Source: Nocardioides campestrisoli (GTDB lineage Bacteria; Actinomycetota; Actinomycetes; Propionibacteriales; Nocardioidaceae). From it: a stretch of 64,000 bases of DNA. Both the position numbers and the translations under genes were made by a program. Positions 8,055-16,211 of the stretch are shown in pieces. Location of the stretch: contig NZ_CP061768.1 of assembly GCF_013624435.2 (NCBI RefSeq), positions 3,872,001 to 3,936,000 of the forward strand. The letters are read 5' to 3'. Below the pieces are notes generated by a model. It was given only the letters and a program-made list of their open reading frames with translations. It was not told where the DNA came from and did no database searches. How positions within the stretch are numbered: position 1 is the first letter of the stretch; every line of letters begins with the position of its first letter.

Positions 8055-9899
8055 TCAGCTCTTGTCCGCCTCCAGCGCGGCGGCCACGCGGCGGTGGGCC
8101 TCCCAGATCGCCTCGGGCATCCGGTCGAACTGCTTGAGGTGCTCCTCGCGGAAGCCCATCTCCTGACGCCAGCGCGCGTTGTCGATGGTGAGGATCCGGT
8201 GGAGGTCCTCCTCCGGCAGCTCGAGACCCTCGAGGTTGAGCTCCTCCTCGGTCGGGATGATGCCGACCGGGGTCTGGTTGCCCTCGACCTCGCCGTTCTT
8301 GAGCTGCAGCAGCCACAGCAGCGGGCGCAGGTTCTCCCGGTATCCGGGCCACAGGAAGTGGCCGTCCTCCGGGTCGCGCTGGAACCAGTTGACGTGCGCG
8401 AAGATCGGCTGGTCCTTGGCCGCGCCCACCACGTCGAGGTAGTGCTGGGCGTAGTCGCCCTCGCCGTAGGCCATGAACGGCCGGTTCGACATCGGGTCGT
8501 AGCGCAGCTGGCCCTCGACACCCTCGGCGGCGAAGGTCGCCTCGGCGCCCAGGGTGAGGCCGTCGTAGACGCCCTCGGCCAGGTCGCGGACCGCACGGAT
8601 CAGCGGCTCGCGGTCACGGGTGCGGCCACCGAAGATGATCGCGTCGATCGGCACGCCGGGGGCGGCGTTGTAGTCGGGCGCGATGTTCGGGACGTTGTCC
8701 AGCGTCGTGGTGAAGCGGCTGTTCGGGTGCGCCCACGGCTCGTTGCGCTCGGCCTCGGAGCGCTCCGAGATCGGGTTGCCCTTCCAGTCCAGCCAGCCCT
8801 CGACGTCGGCCGGCGGCTCGGGCGTGCGGCCCTCCCACCAGACCTCCTGGGTGGTCGGGTTGTAGGCGACGTTGGTGAAGATCGTCTTGGTGCCCGGCTC
8901 GACCGACTTGAGCGCGGTCGGGTTCGTGATCTCGTTGGTGTCCTTGGCGACACCGAAGACGCCGTACTCCGGGTTCATGCCCATGAGCTTGCCGGTCTTC
9001 TCGTCCACCCACAGCCACGCGATGTCGTCGCCGTAGAAGTGGACGGTGTAGCGGTCACCCAGGGCGTCGGGCGCCAGCATCATCGCCAGGTTGGTCTTGC
9101 CCGAGGCGCTCGGGAAGCCACCGCAGATGTGGTACGTCTTGCCGGTCTCGTTGTCGGTGATCCCGATGAGCATGTACTGCTCGGCGAGGAACTTCTTCGA
9201 GGCCCAGCCGTCGTAGGCCCCCTGGCGCAGGCCGTGGGCGATCTTGCCGAGCAGCGCGTTGCCGCCGTACGACGAGCCGAAGTGCAGGATCGTGCGCTCG
9301 TCACCGACGGTGACGAAGTAGCGCTGGTCCTCCGGGGTGCCCTGGCCGAGGTTCTCCAGGTCGCCGGTCACGTGGACGGCGCGGACGAAGCTGTTCTGGT
9401 CCTCGAGGTCGTTGACGAACTCGACGCCCACGCGGGCCATCCGGATCATGTGCAGCACGACCGTGCGGGTGTCGGTCAGCTCGACACCGGCCGCCCACGG
9501 GGCGAGCTCGTTGCCGGGAGGCGCCATCAGGTAGGGGACGACGTACATCGTCTTGCCGGCCGAGGCGCCGCGCATGCGGTCCTCCAGCATCGGCTTCATC
9601 TCCGAGGCGGGGCGCCAGTTGTTGTAGACGCCCTTGTCCTTGGGGTCGTTGGTGGCCACGATGGTGCGCTCCTCGGAGCGCGCCGTGTCCTTGTAGTAGC
9701 TGCGGGAGTAGTAGCGGTCCTCGCCGGCGGGCATCAGCTCGCCGGCTTCGACGGCCTCGGCCAGCAGCCGGTCGTCGTCGGCCGCGGTGACGACCTCGAC
9801 GCGCTCGGCGCCCGTCAGCTCCGCGTAGTACTTCACGTAGTCACGGACGTGCTGGTTCGTCAGCCCGGCTGCGTCCAGGGCTGCCTCAACGTCTGCCAT
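8055..9899 (-). CDS. PEP carboxykinase paralogue, divergent P-loop
   Basis: This 614-residue protein aligns end to end with the GTP-PEPCK next to it: KTMYVVPYLM, FGSSYGGNALLGK, GDDIAWLW, PIDAIIFGGR and VNWFQRDPEDGHFLWPG are all present. The P-loop, however, reads FPSASGKTN, with Ser replacing the Cys that is near-invariant in GTP-PEPCKs. The SETTAAA block is replaced by AEATFAAEG, and GDYFGHW by GDYAQHY. It keeps the kinase motifs, so it may be active with altered kinetics, nucleotide or regulation, or may have a new role. The ATG at 9899 gives MADVEAALDAAG. It shares a 180-nt upstream region with the divergent ArsR-type gene. Confidence 0.85.
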   Translation of the reverse strand: MADVEAALDAAGLTNQHVRDYVKYYAELTGAERVEVVTAADDDRLLAEAVEAGELMPAGEDRYYSRSYYKDTARSEERTIVATNDPKDKGVYNNWRPASEMKPMLEDRMRGASAGKTMYVVPYLMAPPGNELAPWAAGVELTDTRTVVLHMIRMARVGVEFVNDLEDQNSFVRAVHVTGDLENLGQGTPEDQRYFVTVGDERTILHFGSSYGGNALLGKIAHGLRQGAYDGWASKKFLAEQYMLIGITDNETGKTYHICGGFPSASGKTNLAMMLAPDALGDRYTVHFYGDDIAWLWVDEKTGKLMGMNPEYGVFGVAKDTNEITNPTALKSVEPGTKTIFTNVAYNPTTQEVWWEGRTPEPPADVEGWLDWKGNPISERSEAERNEPWAHPNSRFTTTLDNVPNIAPDYNAAPGVPIDAIIFGGRTRDREPLIRAVRDLAEGVYDGLTLGAEATFAAEGVEGQLRYDPMSNRPFMAYGEGDYAQHYLDVVGAAKDQPIFAHVNWFQRDPEDGHFLWPGYRENLRPLLWLLQLKNGEVEGNQTPVGIIPTEEELNLEGLELPEEDLHRILTIDNARWRQEMGFREEHLKQFDRMPEAIWEAHRRVAAALEADKS

Positions 9900-10009
9900 C
9901 GTGCCTTGCTCCCTACCTGTGGAAGTGCTGGACCCCGGACTCTTCGCCCGGGTCGGAATCACTCGACCCGCTGGGCCGTTTCGACTGGTGCTGCGTCTGC
10001 CTGCATCCT

Positions 10010-10039
10010 AGTTGAAGAGTTTTGCAACTCATGTAGTCT
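10010..10039 (+). promoter_or_regulatory. promoter and operator of the ArsR-type gene
   Basis: An inverted repeat AGTTG-N10-CAACT (10010-10029) overlaps a good promoter, TTGAAG (10012-10017), 16 nt, TAGTCT (10034-10039). The -10 ends 40 nt before the ATG at 10080. A repressor bound here would block RNA polymerase, as expected for autoregulated ArsR genes. It also sits between this gene and the divergent PEPCK paralogue. Confidence 0.6.
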
Positions 10040-10079
10040 GCACGCTGATGAGACTACCCCCGAAGGAGGTCAGCGCATC

Positions 10080-10409
10080 ATGGCAGTACCACTCTACGAG
10101 GCCAAGGCCGACCTCTTCCGCACGCTGGGACACCCCACGCGGGTCCGCGTGCTCGAGCTCCTGGCCGAGCGCCCCCGACAGGTGAAGGAGCTGCTCGCGG
10201 AGATCGGCATCGAGGCCTCGAACCTCTCCCAGCAGCTCTCGGTGCTGCGCCGCGCCGGCCTGGTGACCGCCTCCCGGCAGGGCGTGGCGGTCACGTACGC
10301 CGCCGCCAGCCCGCAGATCGCCGACCTGCTCGCGGCCGGCCGGACGATCCTCGCCTCGGTGTGGAGCGACACCGAGGGCATGCTCCACGAGCTGCGCGAG
10401 ACGTCGTGA
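10080..10409 (+). CDS. ArsR-family transcriptional regulator
   Basis: This 109-residue winged-helix protein is typical in length for ArsR/SmtB regulators. The N-terminal LFRTLGHPTRVRVLELLAERPRQV and the recognition helix ASNLSQQLSVLRRAGLV are canonical; the wing is VTASRQGVAVTY. It contains no cysteine and no obvious metal-site His/Asp cluster, so it is unlikely to sense thiophilic metals. GAAGGAGG precedes the ATG. The overlapping inverted repeat in its promoter suggests autorepression, and the divergent PEPCK paralogue 180 nt away is a plausible second target. Confidence 0.9.
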   Translation: MAVPLYEAKADLFRTLGHPTRVRVLELLAERPRQVKELLAEIGIEASNLSQQLSVLRRAGLVTASRQGVAVTYAAASPQIADLLAAGRTILASVWSDTEGMLHELRETS

Positions 10410-10505
10410 TCCGGCTGCGCGAGACCTCCTGATTTCGCGACCGCCCGGCTGATCGGCTACTCTCTACCAGTCGTTGTCACGCGCCTCGAGTGCGTGCCAG
10501 GACGG

Positions 10506-10578
10506 GCGCCCGTAGCTCAACGGATAGAGCATCTGACTACGGATCAGAAGGTTTGGGGTTCGAATCCCTACGGGCGCG
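10506..10578 (+). tRNA. tRNA-Arg (anticodon ACG)
   Basis: The acceptor GCGCCCG pairs with CGGGCGC. The D-arm AGCTCAACGGATAGAGC, the anticodon loop CTACGGA (anticodon ACG) and the T-arm GGGTTCGAATCCC all fold. The CCA is not encoded. Confidence 0.95.
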
Positions 10579-10590
10579 CAAGACGAGAGG

Positions 10591-10624
10591 CCCCCGCCGA
10601 CCACCAGGTCGCGGGGGTTTTCTC
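10591..10624 (+). terminator. terminator after tRNA-Arg
   Basis: A 7-bp G/C stem CCCCCGC/GCGGGGG with a 13-nt loop is followed by TTTTCTCGTT. It begins 12 nt after the tRNA and has the U-run expected of an intrinsic terminator. Confidence 0.8.
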
Positions 10625-10651
10625 GTTCCCCAGCCTCTGCGTTCCGCGTCT

Positions 10652-11989
10652 TCAGCTCGGCTCAGGCGTCAAGGTCAGGGTGACGCCGCCACTGGCGCCG
10701 TGCTCGAGGACCAGCTCGGCCCTGGCGTGCGCGGGGTCGACCACGGCGCCGGTCGCCACGGGGTTCTCCTGGTTGACGGAGACCCCGCCGTAGCAGTCGC
10801 GGCCACAGGTACGAGAGACCCCCGCGAACCAGCCACCTCCCTGGACGGTCACGTCACTGGCGGCGAGCCGGACCGCCCCGGCCGCGCTCGCCAGCACCCG
10901 CATCCGGAACCTCTGTCCCGGCTCGGCCGACTCCAGACGCACCGGAGGTCCACCCACCACCAGGTCGGGGGCGTCCCGGTAGGCGCGCACACGCAGGGAG
11001 CGCTCCGCGTACGGCGCGTCCGCGCGGCTGGCCACCACCAGGCGGTACGTGCCCGCCTTCGCCGGGTAGCCGGGTCCGTCGGCGAGCCAGTACTGGAATC
11101 CCGGCGCCCACCACTCCGTCTCGGCGTCCAGGTAGGTCTCCACCCCCTCGGGGAGCCGGACGGTCAGCACGTGCTCGCGTCCACCTCCCGACGCCAAGGT
11201 CACCGGCGGGCCGTCGAGCTCGACGGTGTGGGTGAGCGCGCTGAGCGCCTCGACCCGGGCACGGGAACGGAAGGTGAGACCGACGCGCGTGCCGTGGCGC
11301 AGCGCCGGGTGGTCGTCGTCGGTGTAGTCCCACGGCAGGCGGTTGAGCGGCAGCCCGTGCTCCACCGACACGCCGTCGTCGTCCAGGCCGCTCAGCTCGT
11401 CGCCCACGAGCATGAGGTCGGCGTCGATCTGGCGCCCACCGGCGTTGCGCCCGGTCAGCCTGACCCGTCCGGTGCGGGGCACCCGGATCCACGCCACGTC
11501 GTAGAAGCCGGGCCGGGGCTTCCGGAGCCGGACGGGCTTCCCGTCGACGGCGATCCTGTGTCCGCGCACCTTCATCAGCCGGATCAGGACGGGGTCGTCC
11601 TCCGAGCCGCAGCGGGCCGTGGGCCGGAACCGGAACGTCGCCCGGCCCGTCGTCCGCACCCGGAACACCCGGGACTGGTAGGTCCGCTTCTCGGCCCGCG
11701 CCCCGCGGCGGTCCGTCAGGGTCACGAGCCCCCGGCACGACCTGGAGTACTTGCTCCGCGCGCTGAGGACGACCTCGTCGCCGCGGGACGCCTGGAAGGT
11801 GATCGTCCCCTCCTGGCGGTACGCGAGCCGGACCGGCGCGTCGCCGTACCCCCGGGACACGTGCTTGGCAGCCGGCGGACCGGGCGCAGCGGCCGCCCGG
11901 CTCGCGCCACCGGTCTCGAGCGTGCCCGCCAGGGCGGCTCCGCTCGAGGCGACCAGGGACAGGACGACGGCAGCGACCGCTCGGCGCAT
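10652..11989 (-). CDS. secreted protein, local three-member family (copy 1)
   Basis: This 445-residue protein has a Sec signal (MRRAVAAVVLSLVASSGAALA) and then an all-beta-looking sequence with no membrane segment. It is clearly homologous over its length to the two tandem genes at 30764 and 32133. Shared blocks include GGGREHVLTVRLPEGVETYLD and PDLVVGGPPVRLESAEPGQRFR. The start at 11989 is fixed by this alignment and by a leader, ACTGGTGGGGGAGCC, matching that of copy 2. A late Cys pair (RTCGRDCYGG) may form a disulfide. The repeated DGPPVxL and GGPPVR phrases suggest repeated beta-sandwich units. I cannot assign a function. Confidence 0.85.
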   Translation of the reverse strand: MRRAVAAVVLSLVASSGAALAGTLETGGASRAAAAPGPPAAKHVSRGYGDAPVRLAYRQEGTITFQASRGDEVVLSARSKYSRSCRGLVTLTDRRGARAEKRTYQSRVFRVRTTGRATFRFRPTARCGSEDDPVLIRLMKVRGHRIAVDGKPVRLRKPRPGFYDVAWIRVPRTGRVRLTGRNAGGRQIDADLMLVGDELSGLDDDGVSVEHGLPLNRLPWDYTDDDHPALRHGTRVGLTFRSRARVEALSALTHTVELDGPPVTLASGGGREHVLTVRLPEGVETYLDAETEWWAPGFQYWLADGPGYPAKAGTYRLVVASRADAPYAERSLRVRAYRDAPDLVVGGPPVRLESAEPGQRFRMRVLASAAGAVRLAASDVTVQGGGWFAGVSRTCGRDCYGGVSVNQENPVATGAVVDPAHARAELVLEHGASGGVTLTLTPEPS

Positions 11990-12091
11990 GGCTCCCCCAC
12001 CAGTACGGACGGCTCGGACACCGTCAGGTGGGGGCACCCTACTGGTCTGCGGCCGGCGGCGGTGCCGCCTGCGCCCAGCCGCGCAGACCGG

Positions 12092-13354
12092 TCACGCCCC
12101 CACCTCGACCCGCCTGCGCTCGGCTCGCCAGGCGGGCAGGTAGAGCGGGGCGGCCAGCGCCAGCACCACGGCGCCGACGCACATGGCCAGGCTGACCGAG
12201 GTGCCGTCGGCGAGGGCGGTGAGCGCCACCATCCCGACGGCTCCCGCGGGCTGGGCGACCATCGAGTTGAGCGAGAGCACGGTGGCTCGCACGTCGTCGG
12301 TGGCCTGCTCGTGCAGCAGGGACACGTGGGCCGCGTTGGAGAGCCCGTGCACGGCGTAGCAGGCCAGGAAGGCGGTGAGCAGGCCGACCACCCCGGCGGC
12401 CACGCCCATCCCCAGCACCGCGAGTCCCTGGAGCACCCGCATCAGCGCCGCCGTCGGCGCGACGCCCCAGCGGTCGCAGAGCCGCGGGGTCAGCGCCGAC
12501 CCGAGTGCCGAGGCGATCCACACCCCGGTCAGTGCCGGGCCCAGGATCGCTGCGGCCTGCCGCTCGTCGCCCACCACCTCGGCCAGCCGGACCGGGGTGA
12601 GCGACTCGAAGGTGGCCATGCCGAAGCCCCAGAACAGCTCCACGGCGAGCAGCGCGAAGAGCACCCGGTCGCCCCGCGCCAGGGCGAAGCCGGCGCGGAC
12701 GGTGCCGGGGGTGGCGGCGAGCTGGCGGCGGAACCCGAGCCCGGCCGAGCGGGGCGCCTCGACCATGAGCAGCGCGGTGGCCAGCAGCGCGCCCGCCTGC
12801 AGCACCGCGGCCAGCACGACCGGGACGACCAGCGCGTCCGCGCCGGGCACCGGGTCCCAGGCGACCAGCAGTCCGGCGCCCGCCGAGCCGACGGCGATCG
12901 CCACCGCGAGCACCGCCCCCTGCGCGCCCATCCCGCGGGCCAGGGAGGTGCGCGGGTCCAGGGCGCGGGCGGTGTCGACGTACCAGGCCTCCAGCGGACC
13001 GCTGTCCAGCGCCCGGTAGAGACCTTGGAGCGCGAAGAACACGACGAAGCCGGTCACCGAGTCCGCGACCAGCAGCACCAGGAGCGCGGCCAGGTTGATC
13101 GTCTTGCCCACCAGCAGCAGGCGACGCCGGCCCAGCGAGTCGGCCAGGCCTCCGGTCGGCAGCTCGAGGGCGACGACCACCAGCCCCTGCACGGCCGCGG
13201 CCAGGCCGAGCTGGGACAGGCTGAGGCCGCGCTCCAGCGCCAGCAGCACCATCACCGGCATCAGCAGGCCCGTGGGCAGCCACCGCAGCGCGGTCAGCGC
13301 CAGGAACCGGCGGTAGACCTGCTCGCCGGTCAGCGACGTCCCGCCGCCGCTCAC
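12092..13354 (-). CDS. MFS transporter
   Basis: This 420-residue protein has about 12 hydrophobic segments and the MFS loop 2-3 signature near residue 65 (GGLADSLGRRR). It looks like a drug or metabolite exporter of the DHA type, but the substrate cannot be inferred. The GTG at 13354 overlaps the TGA of the upstream regulator (GTGA), so the pair is translationally coupled. Control by that regulator, through the repeats at 13944-13971, is likely. Confidence 0.88.
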   Translation of the reverse strand: MSGGGTSLTGEQVYRRFLALTALRWLPTGLLMPVMVLLALERGLSLSQLGLAAAVQGLVVVALELPTGGLADSLGRRRLLLVGKTINLAALLVLLVADSVTGFVVFFALQGLYRALDSGPLEAWYVDTARALDPRTSLARGMGAQGAVLAVAIAVGSAGAGLLVAWDPVPGADALVVPVVLAAVLQAGALLATALLMVEAPRSAGLGFRRQLAATPGTVRAGFALARGDRVLFALLAVELFWGFGMATFESLTPVRLAEVVGDERQAAAILGPALTGVWIASALGSALTPRLCDRWGVAPTAALMRVLQGLAVLGMGVAAGVVGLLTAFLACYAVHGLSNAAHVSLLHEQATDDVRATVLSLNSMVAQPAGAVGMVALTALADGTSVSLAMCVGAVVLALAAPLYLPAWRAERRRVEVGA

Positions 13355-13926
13355 AGCGGGAGCTCCCCGCGGAACGGCACCAGGTGCTGGAGCCACAGCA
13401 CCCGCGCGGCCGACTCGTCGGCGGGGGCGGTCTCGTCCCGGTACCGCTCGACCACGGCCCGGATCTCCGCCGTCATCGCCTTCGCCCGGTCAGGGGTCAG
13501 GGTGAGCACGTCGTCGCTGGAGTCGGCGGCCTCGACCCACTCCTCGTCCCACTCGGCCTCCTCGGCCAGCCACTGCTCCAGCAGCCGCAGCTGCCATCGG
13601 TAGGCCTGGCGGCGCATCTCCTGGGTCGCCCGGTACGCCGGGCGACTGCCGAGGAAGTCGCTCGCGGAGTACGCCGTCAGCCCGTGCGCGGCCCGCCACC
13701 ACCGCTCGCGGCGGCTCCCGCGCTCGGGGTCCTCCTCGATCAGGCCGGCGTCGGCGAGCTTGCGCAGGTGGTAGCTGGTCAGTCCGCTCGACTCCCCCAA
13801 CCGCTCCGCCAGGCCGCTGGCCGTGCTCGGTCCCTCGATCCTCAGCAGGCTCAGGAGCCGGGCCCGCAGCGGGTGCGACAGGGCCGCCAGCGACTGCTCG
13901 TCGAGGGTCACGGTGGTGCGTTCCAT
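13351..13926 (-). CDS. ArsR-like winged-helix regulator
   Basis: This 191-residue protein starts MERTTVTLDEQSLAALSHPLRARLLSLL and has the recognition helix SGLTSYHLRKLADAGLI, an ArsR/HTH_20-type winged helix in its first 80 residues. The C-terminal 110 residues are helical and acidic (EQWLAEEAEWDEEWVEAAD) and could be the sensing or dimer region. I chose ATG 13926, with an in-frame ATG 21 nt upstream possible. It is the first gene of a two-gene operon with the MFS exporter, an arrangement typical of drug-responsive repressors. Confidence 0.85.
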   Translation of the reverse strand: MERTTVTLDEQSLAALSHPLRARLLSLLRIEGPSTASGLAERLGESSGLTSYHLRKLADAGLIEEDPERGSRRERWWRAAHGLTAYSASDFLGSRPAYRATQEMRRQAYRWQLRLLEQWLAEEAEWDEEWVEAADSSDDVLTLTPDRAKAMTAEIRAVVERYRDETAPADESAARVLWLQHLVPFRGELPL

Positions 13927-13943
13927 CGGGCCATCATGGCAGT

Positions 13944-13971
13944 GCAAAGAGCATTTGCAAAGAGTCTTTGC
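13944..13971 (-). promoter_or_regulatory. operator-like repeats of the regulator-MFS operon
   Basis: GCAAAGAG occurs at 13944-13951 and 13957-13964. The second copy forms a perfect palindrome GCAAAGAGTCTTTGC (13957-13971). It begins 18 nt upstream of the regulator start, an ideal place for autorepression by the winged-helix protein. Confidence 0.6.
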
Positions 13972-14090
13972 GGTACGGGTGACGAGTCAGACACCGACAC
14001 CCCGGGGGCGCGGCCGGCGGCAGGGATAACGTGGGAGCGAGGACGCAGGCACGCGGTCCTGCGGCCCGTCATCTGCCCGAGGAGGCCACG

Positions 14091-14972
14091 ATGAAGGCGA
14101 TGCCCGGTTCCGTCCTGGTGGGAGTCACCGGCAGGGGCGAGAACACCCAGGCCCTGCGGTTCGCCCTCGAGGAAGCACGACGTCTGGGCACCGGGGTCAC
14201 CCTGGTGCACGCGGTCGCTCCGGCACCGCCCACCCCGCCGGGCGCGGTGCTGGTCACGTTCGAGGACGACTGGACCGAGCTGGGCCGCACGATCGTGGCC
14301 GAGGTGGCCGCCGAGGCCGAGGAGCTGGCCGGGGACGTCCCGGTCTCCTCCGTGGTCGGGTACGGCGCCGCCGGCGCGCTGCTCAGCGACCTGAGCCGGG
14401 ACGCCGTACGCGTCGTCCTCCAGCACCAGCACGTGCACCGGATGGTCCGCCTGGTCACCGGATCGACCTCGGCGCGGGTCGCCGCCCAGGCGCACTGCCC
14501 GGTGATCTCCGTCCCCGCCGGCCACGAGGCCGAGCCGGAGTCGTCGGGTGACGTGGTGGCCGGCGTGCACGACGACGGCGGGCCGGCGGAGGTGGTCAAG
14601 GCTGCCGTCGCCGAGGCGGAGCTGCACGGGTGGCGCACCCGCCTGCTGCACGCCTGGCACCTGCCCGGCGCCTACGACGACCTGCTCGAGCCCGAAGGCG
14701 CCTGGGCCAGGGCTGCGCTGGAGAACCTCCGGCACTCGAGCCAGGACCACGCCGGCGCCGACCTGGAGGTCGAGGTCGTGCACGAGTGGCCGGCCGACGC
14801 ACTGGTCGAGCGGTCCAAGACGGCGTCCCTGGTCGTGGTCGGCCGCCACGGTCGCCGCGGCCCGATCTCGCCCCGGCTCGGCTCGCGGGCACGCGCGGTG
14901 CTCGCCAACTCCCACTGCCCGGTGATGGTGGTCCCGCTGGCGTCGGAGTCGACCGAGCGACGCTCCGACTGA
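14091..14972 (+). CDS. tandem universal stress protein
   Basis: This 293-residue protein contains two Usp domains (about 5-145 and 150-290). The second has the full ATP-binding motif G-2x-G-9x-G-S (GRHGRRGPISPRLGS). The first has QHQHVHRMVRLVTGSTS, where the early glycines are missing, so probably only the C-terminal half binds ATP normally. ATG 14091 is preceded by GAGGAGG. It is a cytoplasmic stress or dormancy-associated protein by family. It is closed by the hairpin at 14981-15010. Confidence 0.9.
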   Translation: MKAMPGSVLVGVTGRGENTQALRFALEEARRLGTGVTLVHAVAPAPPTPPGAVLVTFEDDWTELGRTIVAEVAAEAEELAGDVPVSSVVGYGAAGALLSDLSRDAVRVVLQHQHVHRMVRLVTGSTSARVAAQAHCPVISVPAGHEAEPESSGDVVAGVHDDGGPAEVVKAAVAEAELHGWRTRLLHAWHLPGAYDDLLEPEGAWARAALENLRHSSQDHAGADLEVEVVHEWPADALVERSKTASLVVVGRHGRRGPISPRLGSRARAVLANSHCPVMVVPLASESTERRSD

Positions 14973-14980
14973 TCCGGGAC

Positions 14981-15010
14981 GCGCCTGCACCCGTGTCCGG
15001 GTGCAGGCGC
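14981..15010 (+). terminator. hairpin terminator after the Usp gene
   Basis: A perfect 13-bp stem GCGCCTGCACCCG/CGGGTGCAGGCGC closes on TGTC, 8 nt after the Usp stop. It has no U-run. Confidence 0.75.
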
Positions 15011-15105
15011 ATGGCAGGACCCGGGGCGGGGCACAGGCAGTCCATGGTCGACGACCTCGCCTCCACCCGCCGGCAAGTGGCCGTACGGCGACCGAGGAGC
15101 GCGTG

Positions 15106-15462
15106 ATGAGGCGCCCCACGCCCCGAGAGGTGGCCGCCTGCCAGGGCGCCTTCAACGTCATCGGCGGCCTCTGGCCCCTGCTCAGCATCAAGAGCTTCGA
15201 GGCCATCTACGGACCCAAGACCGACCGGTGGCTGGAGTACACGGTGGCGGGACTGCTGACCACGGTCGGCGTCGCCCAGCTCAAGGCCGCACGGGACGAC
15301 GAGCTCACCACGGCCCGCTTGGTGGGACTGGGCACCGCCGCCACCCTGCTGGCGATCGACCTGGTCTACGTGCCCAGGGGGCGGATCCGCTGGACCTACC
15401 TGCAGGACGCCGTCTGCGAGGCCGGGTGGCTGGCCGCCTGGGCGGCCGCCCGGCGGCGCTGA
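15106..15462 (+). CDS. small multi-pass membrane protein
   Basis: This 118-residue protein has three or four hydrophobic helices (EYTVAGLLTTVGVAQL, ARLVGLGTAATLLAIDLVYV, AVCEAGWLAAWAAA) and a first segment around GAFNVIGGLWPLLSI. GAGGAGC precedes the ATG; a GTG sits one codon upstream. I recognise no named domain. It follows the Usp gene and its terminator, so it is probably transcribed separately, and it converges on the hemerythrin gene. Confidence 0.7.
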   Translation: MRRPTPREVAACQGAFNVIGGLWPLLSIKSFEAIYGPKTDRWLEYTVAGLLTTVGVAQLKAARDDELTTARLVGLGTAATLLAIDLVYVPRGRIRWTYLQDAVCEAGWLAAWAAARRR

Positions 15463-15494
15463 ACCCGCCGTCGGGCAACCCCGGTCCCGTCCGC

Positions 15495-16211
15495 TCAGCC
15501 GGCCTCGTCCACGTGGGTGGTCGGCGCCTCGCCCCGGCGCATGATCCCCAGGCGCTCGACCCGGCCCGCGCCGGCGGCCAACGCCCCGCTCAACCGCGCG
15601 AGCGGCTCACGGACCGGCTCGGGCCCACGGCGTACGCCGCTCTCCGCGCGGTCCCGGGACCGGTCCAGCACGGTCAGCGGCAGCGCCGCCAGCACGTTGC
15701 CCGGTGGACGGCGGGCGACCACCGGGTGCGGTCGGGTGGGCGCCATCCGGCGTACCGCCTCCCATGCCACGCCGAGGCGCTGCAGCTGCTGGCGGCTGAG
15801 CCGCTCCTGGAGCCGGGGCAGCAGCTCGTCCTCCTCGTCGCGGACGTCCTCGCGCAGCACCTCGACCAGCCGGTCCAGGACCGCCTCGCGCTCGGCCGGC
15901 GTCAGCTTGTCGCCGTCGAGCCGGGTGACCAGCTCGTTGACCTCCTGGTGCTCCTCCTCGACCTGGCGGGTCAGCTGCTCCCCGTCGGGGAGCACCCGGC
16001 GCATCACCGGCCAGAGCACGGACTCCTCGGCGAAGGCGTGTGGGAAGACCAGCCGGTAGATGCGCTGGAGCACCTCGTCCTGCTCGGGACCCGGCGTGCG
16101 GGGCAGCGCCTCCAGCAGCCGGTCAAGCAGCACGTGGTCGCGCTTCTGCCGGGTGAGCACGCTCCACGGACCGCCGAGCTGCGCTTCGTCCTGCATGGCC
16201 AGTGACGTCAT
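15495..16211 (-). CDS. hemerythrin domain-containing protein
   Basis: This 238-residue protein has a hemerythrin HHE-type four-helix bundle at about 15-150. Ligand-type residues appear in order: RDHVLLD, FPHAFAEESVLWP, EEEHQEVNEL and DEEDELLPRL. Such domains bind a di-iron centre and handle O2, NO or peroxide. The C-terminal 80 residues are Arg/Pro-rich and have no motif. GAGGAGGGA precedes the ATG at 16211. It is the last gene of a same-strand set with a small membrane protein, a metal permease and Mn-catalase, which fits an oxidative-stress or metal-handling role. Confidence 0.85.
   Translation of the reverse strand: MTSLAMQDEAQLGGPWSVLTRQKRDHVLLDRLLEALPRTPGPEQDEVLQRIYRLVFPHAFAEESVLWPVMRRVLPDGEQLTRQVEEEHQEVNELVTRLDGDKLTPAEREAVLDRLVEVLREDVRDEEDELLPRLQERLSRQQLQRLGVAWEAVRRMAPTRPHPVVARRPPGNVLAALPLTVLDRSRDRAESGVRRGPEPVREPLARLSGALAAGAGRVERLGIMRRGEAPTTHVDEAG

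Noticed and set aside
5775..10409. A long + strand frame through both PEPCK genes
   Set aside because: It is antisense to two clear enzymes. Only its last 110 codons, the ArsR-type gene, are real.
10080..10409. Arsenic or metal-sensing ArsR
   Set aside because: The protein has no Cys and no clustered His/Asp metal site.
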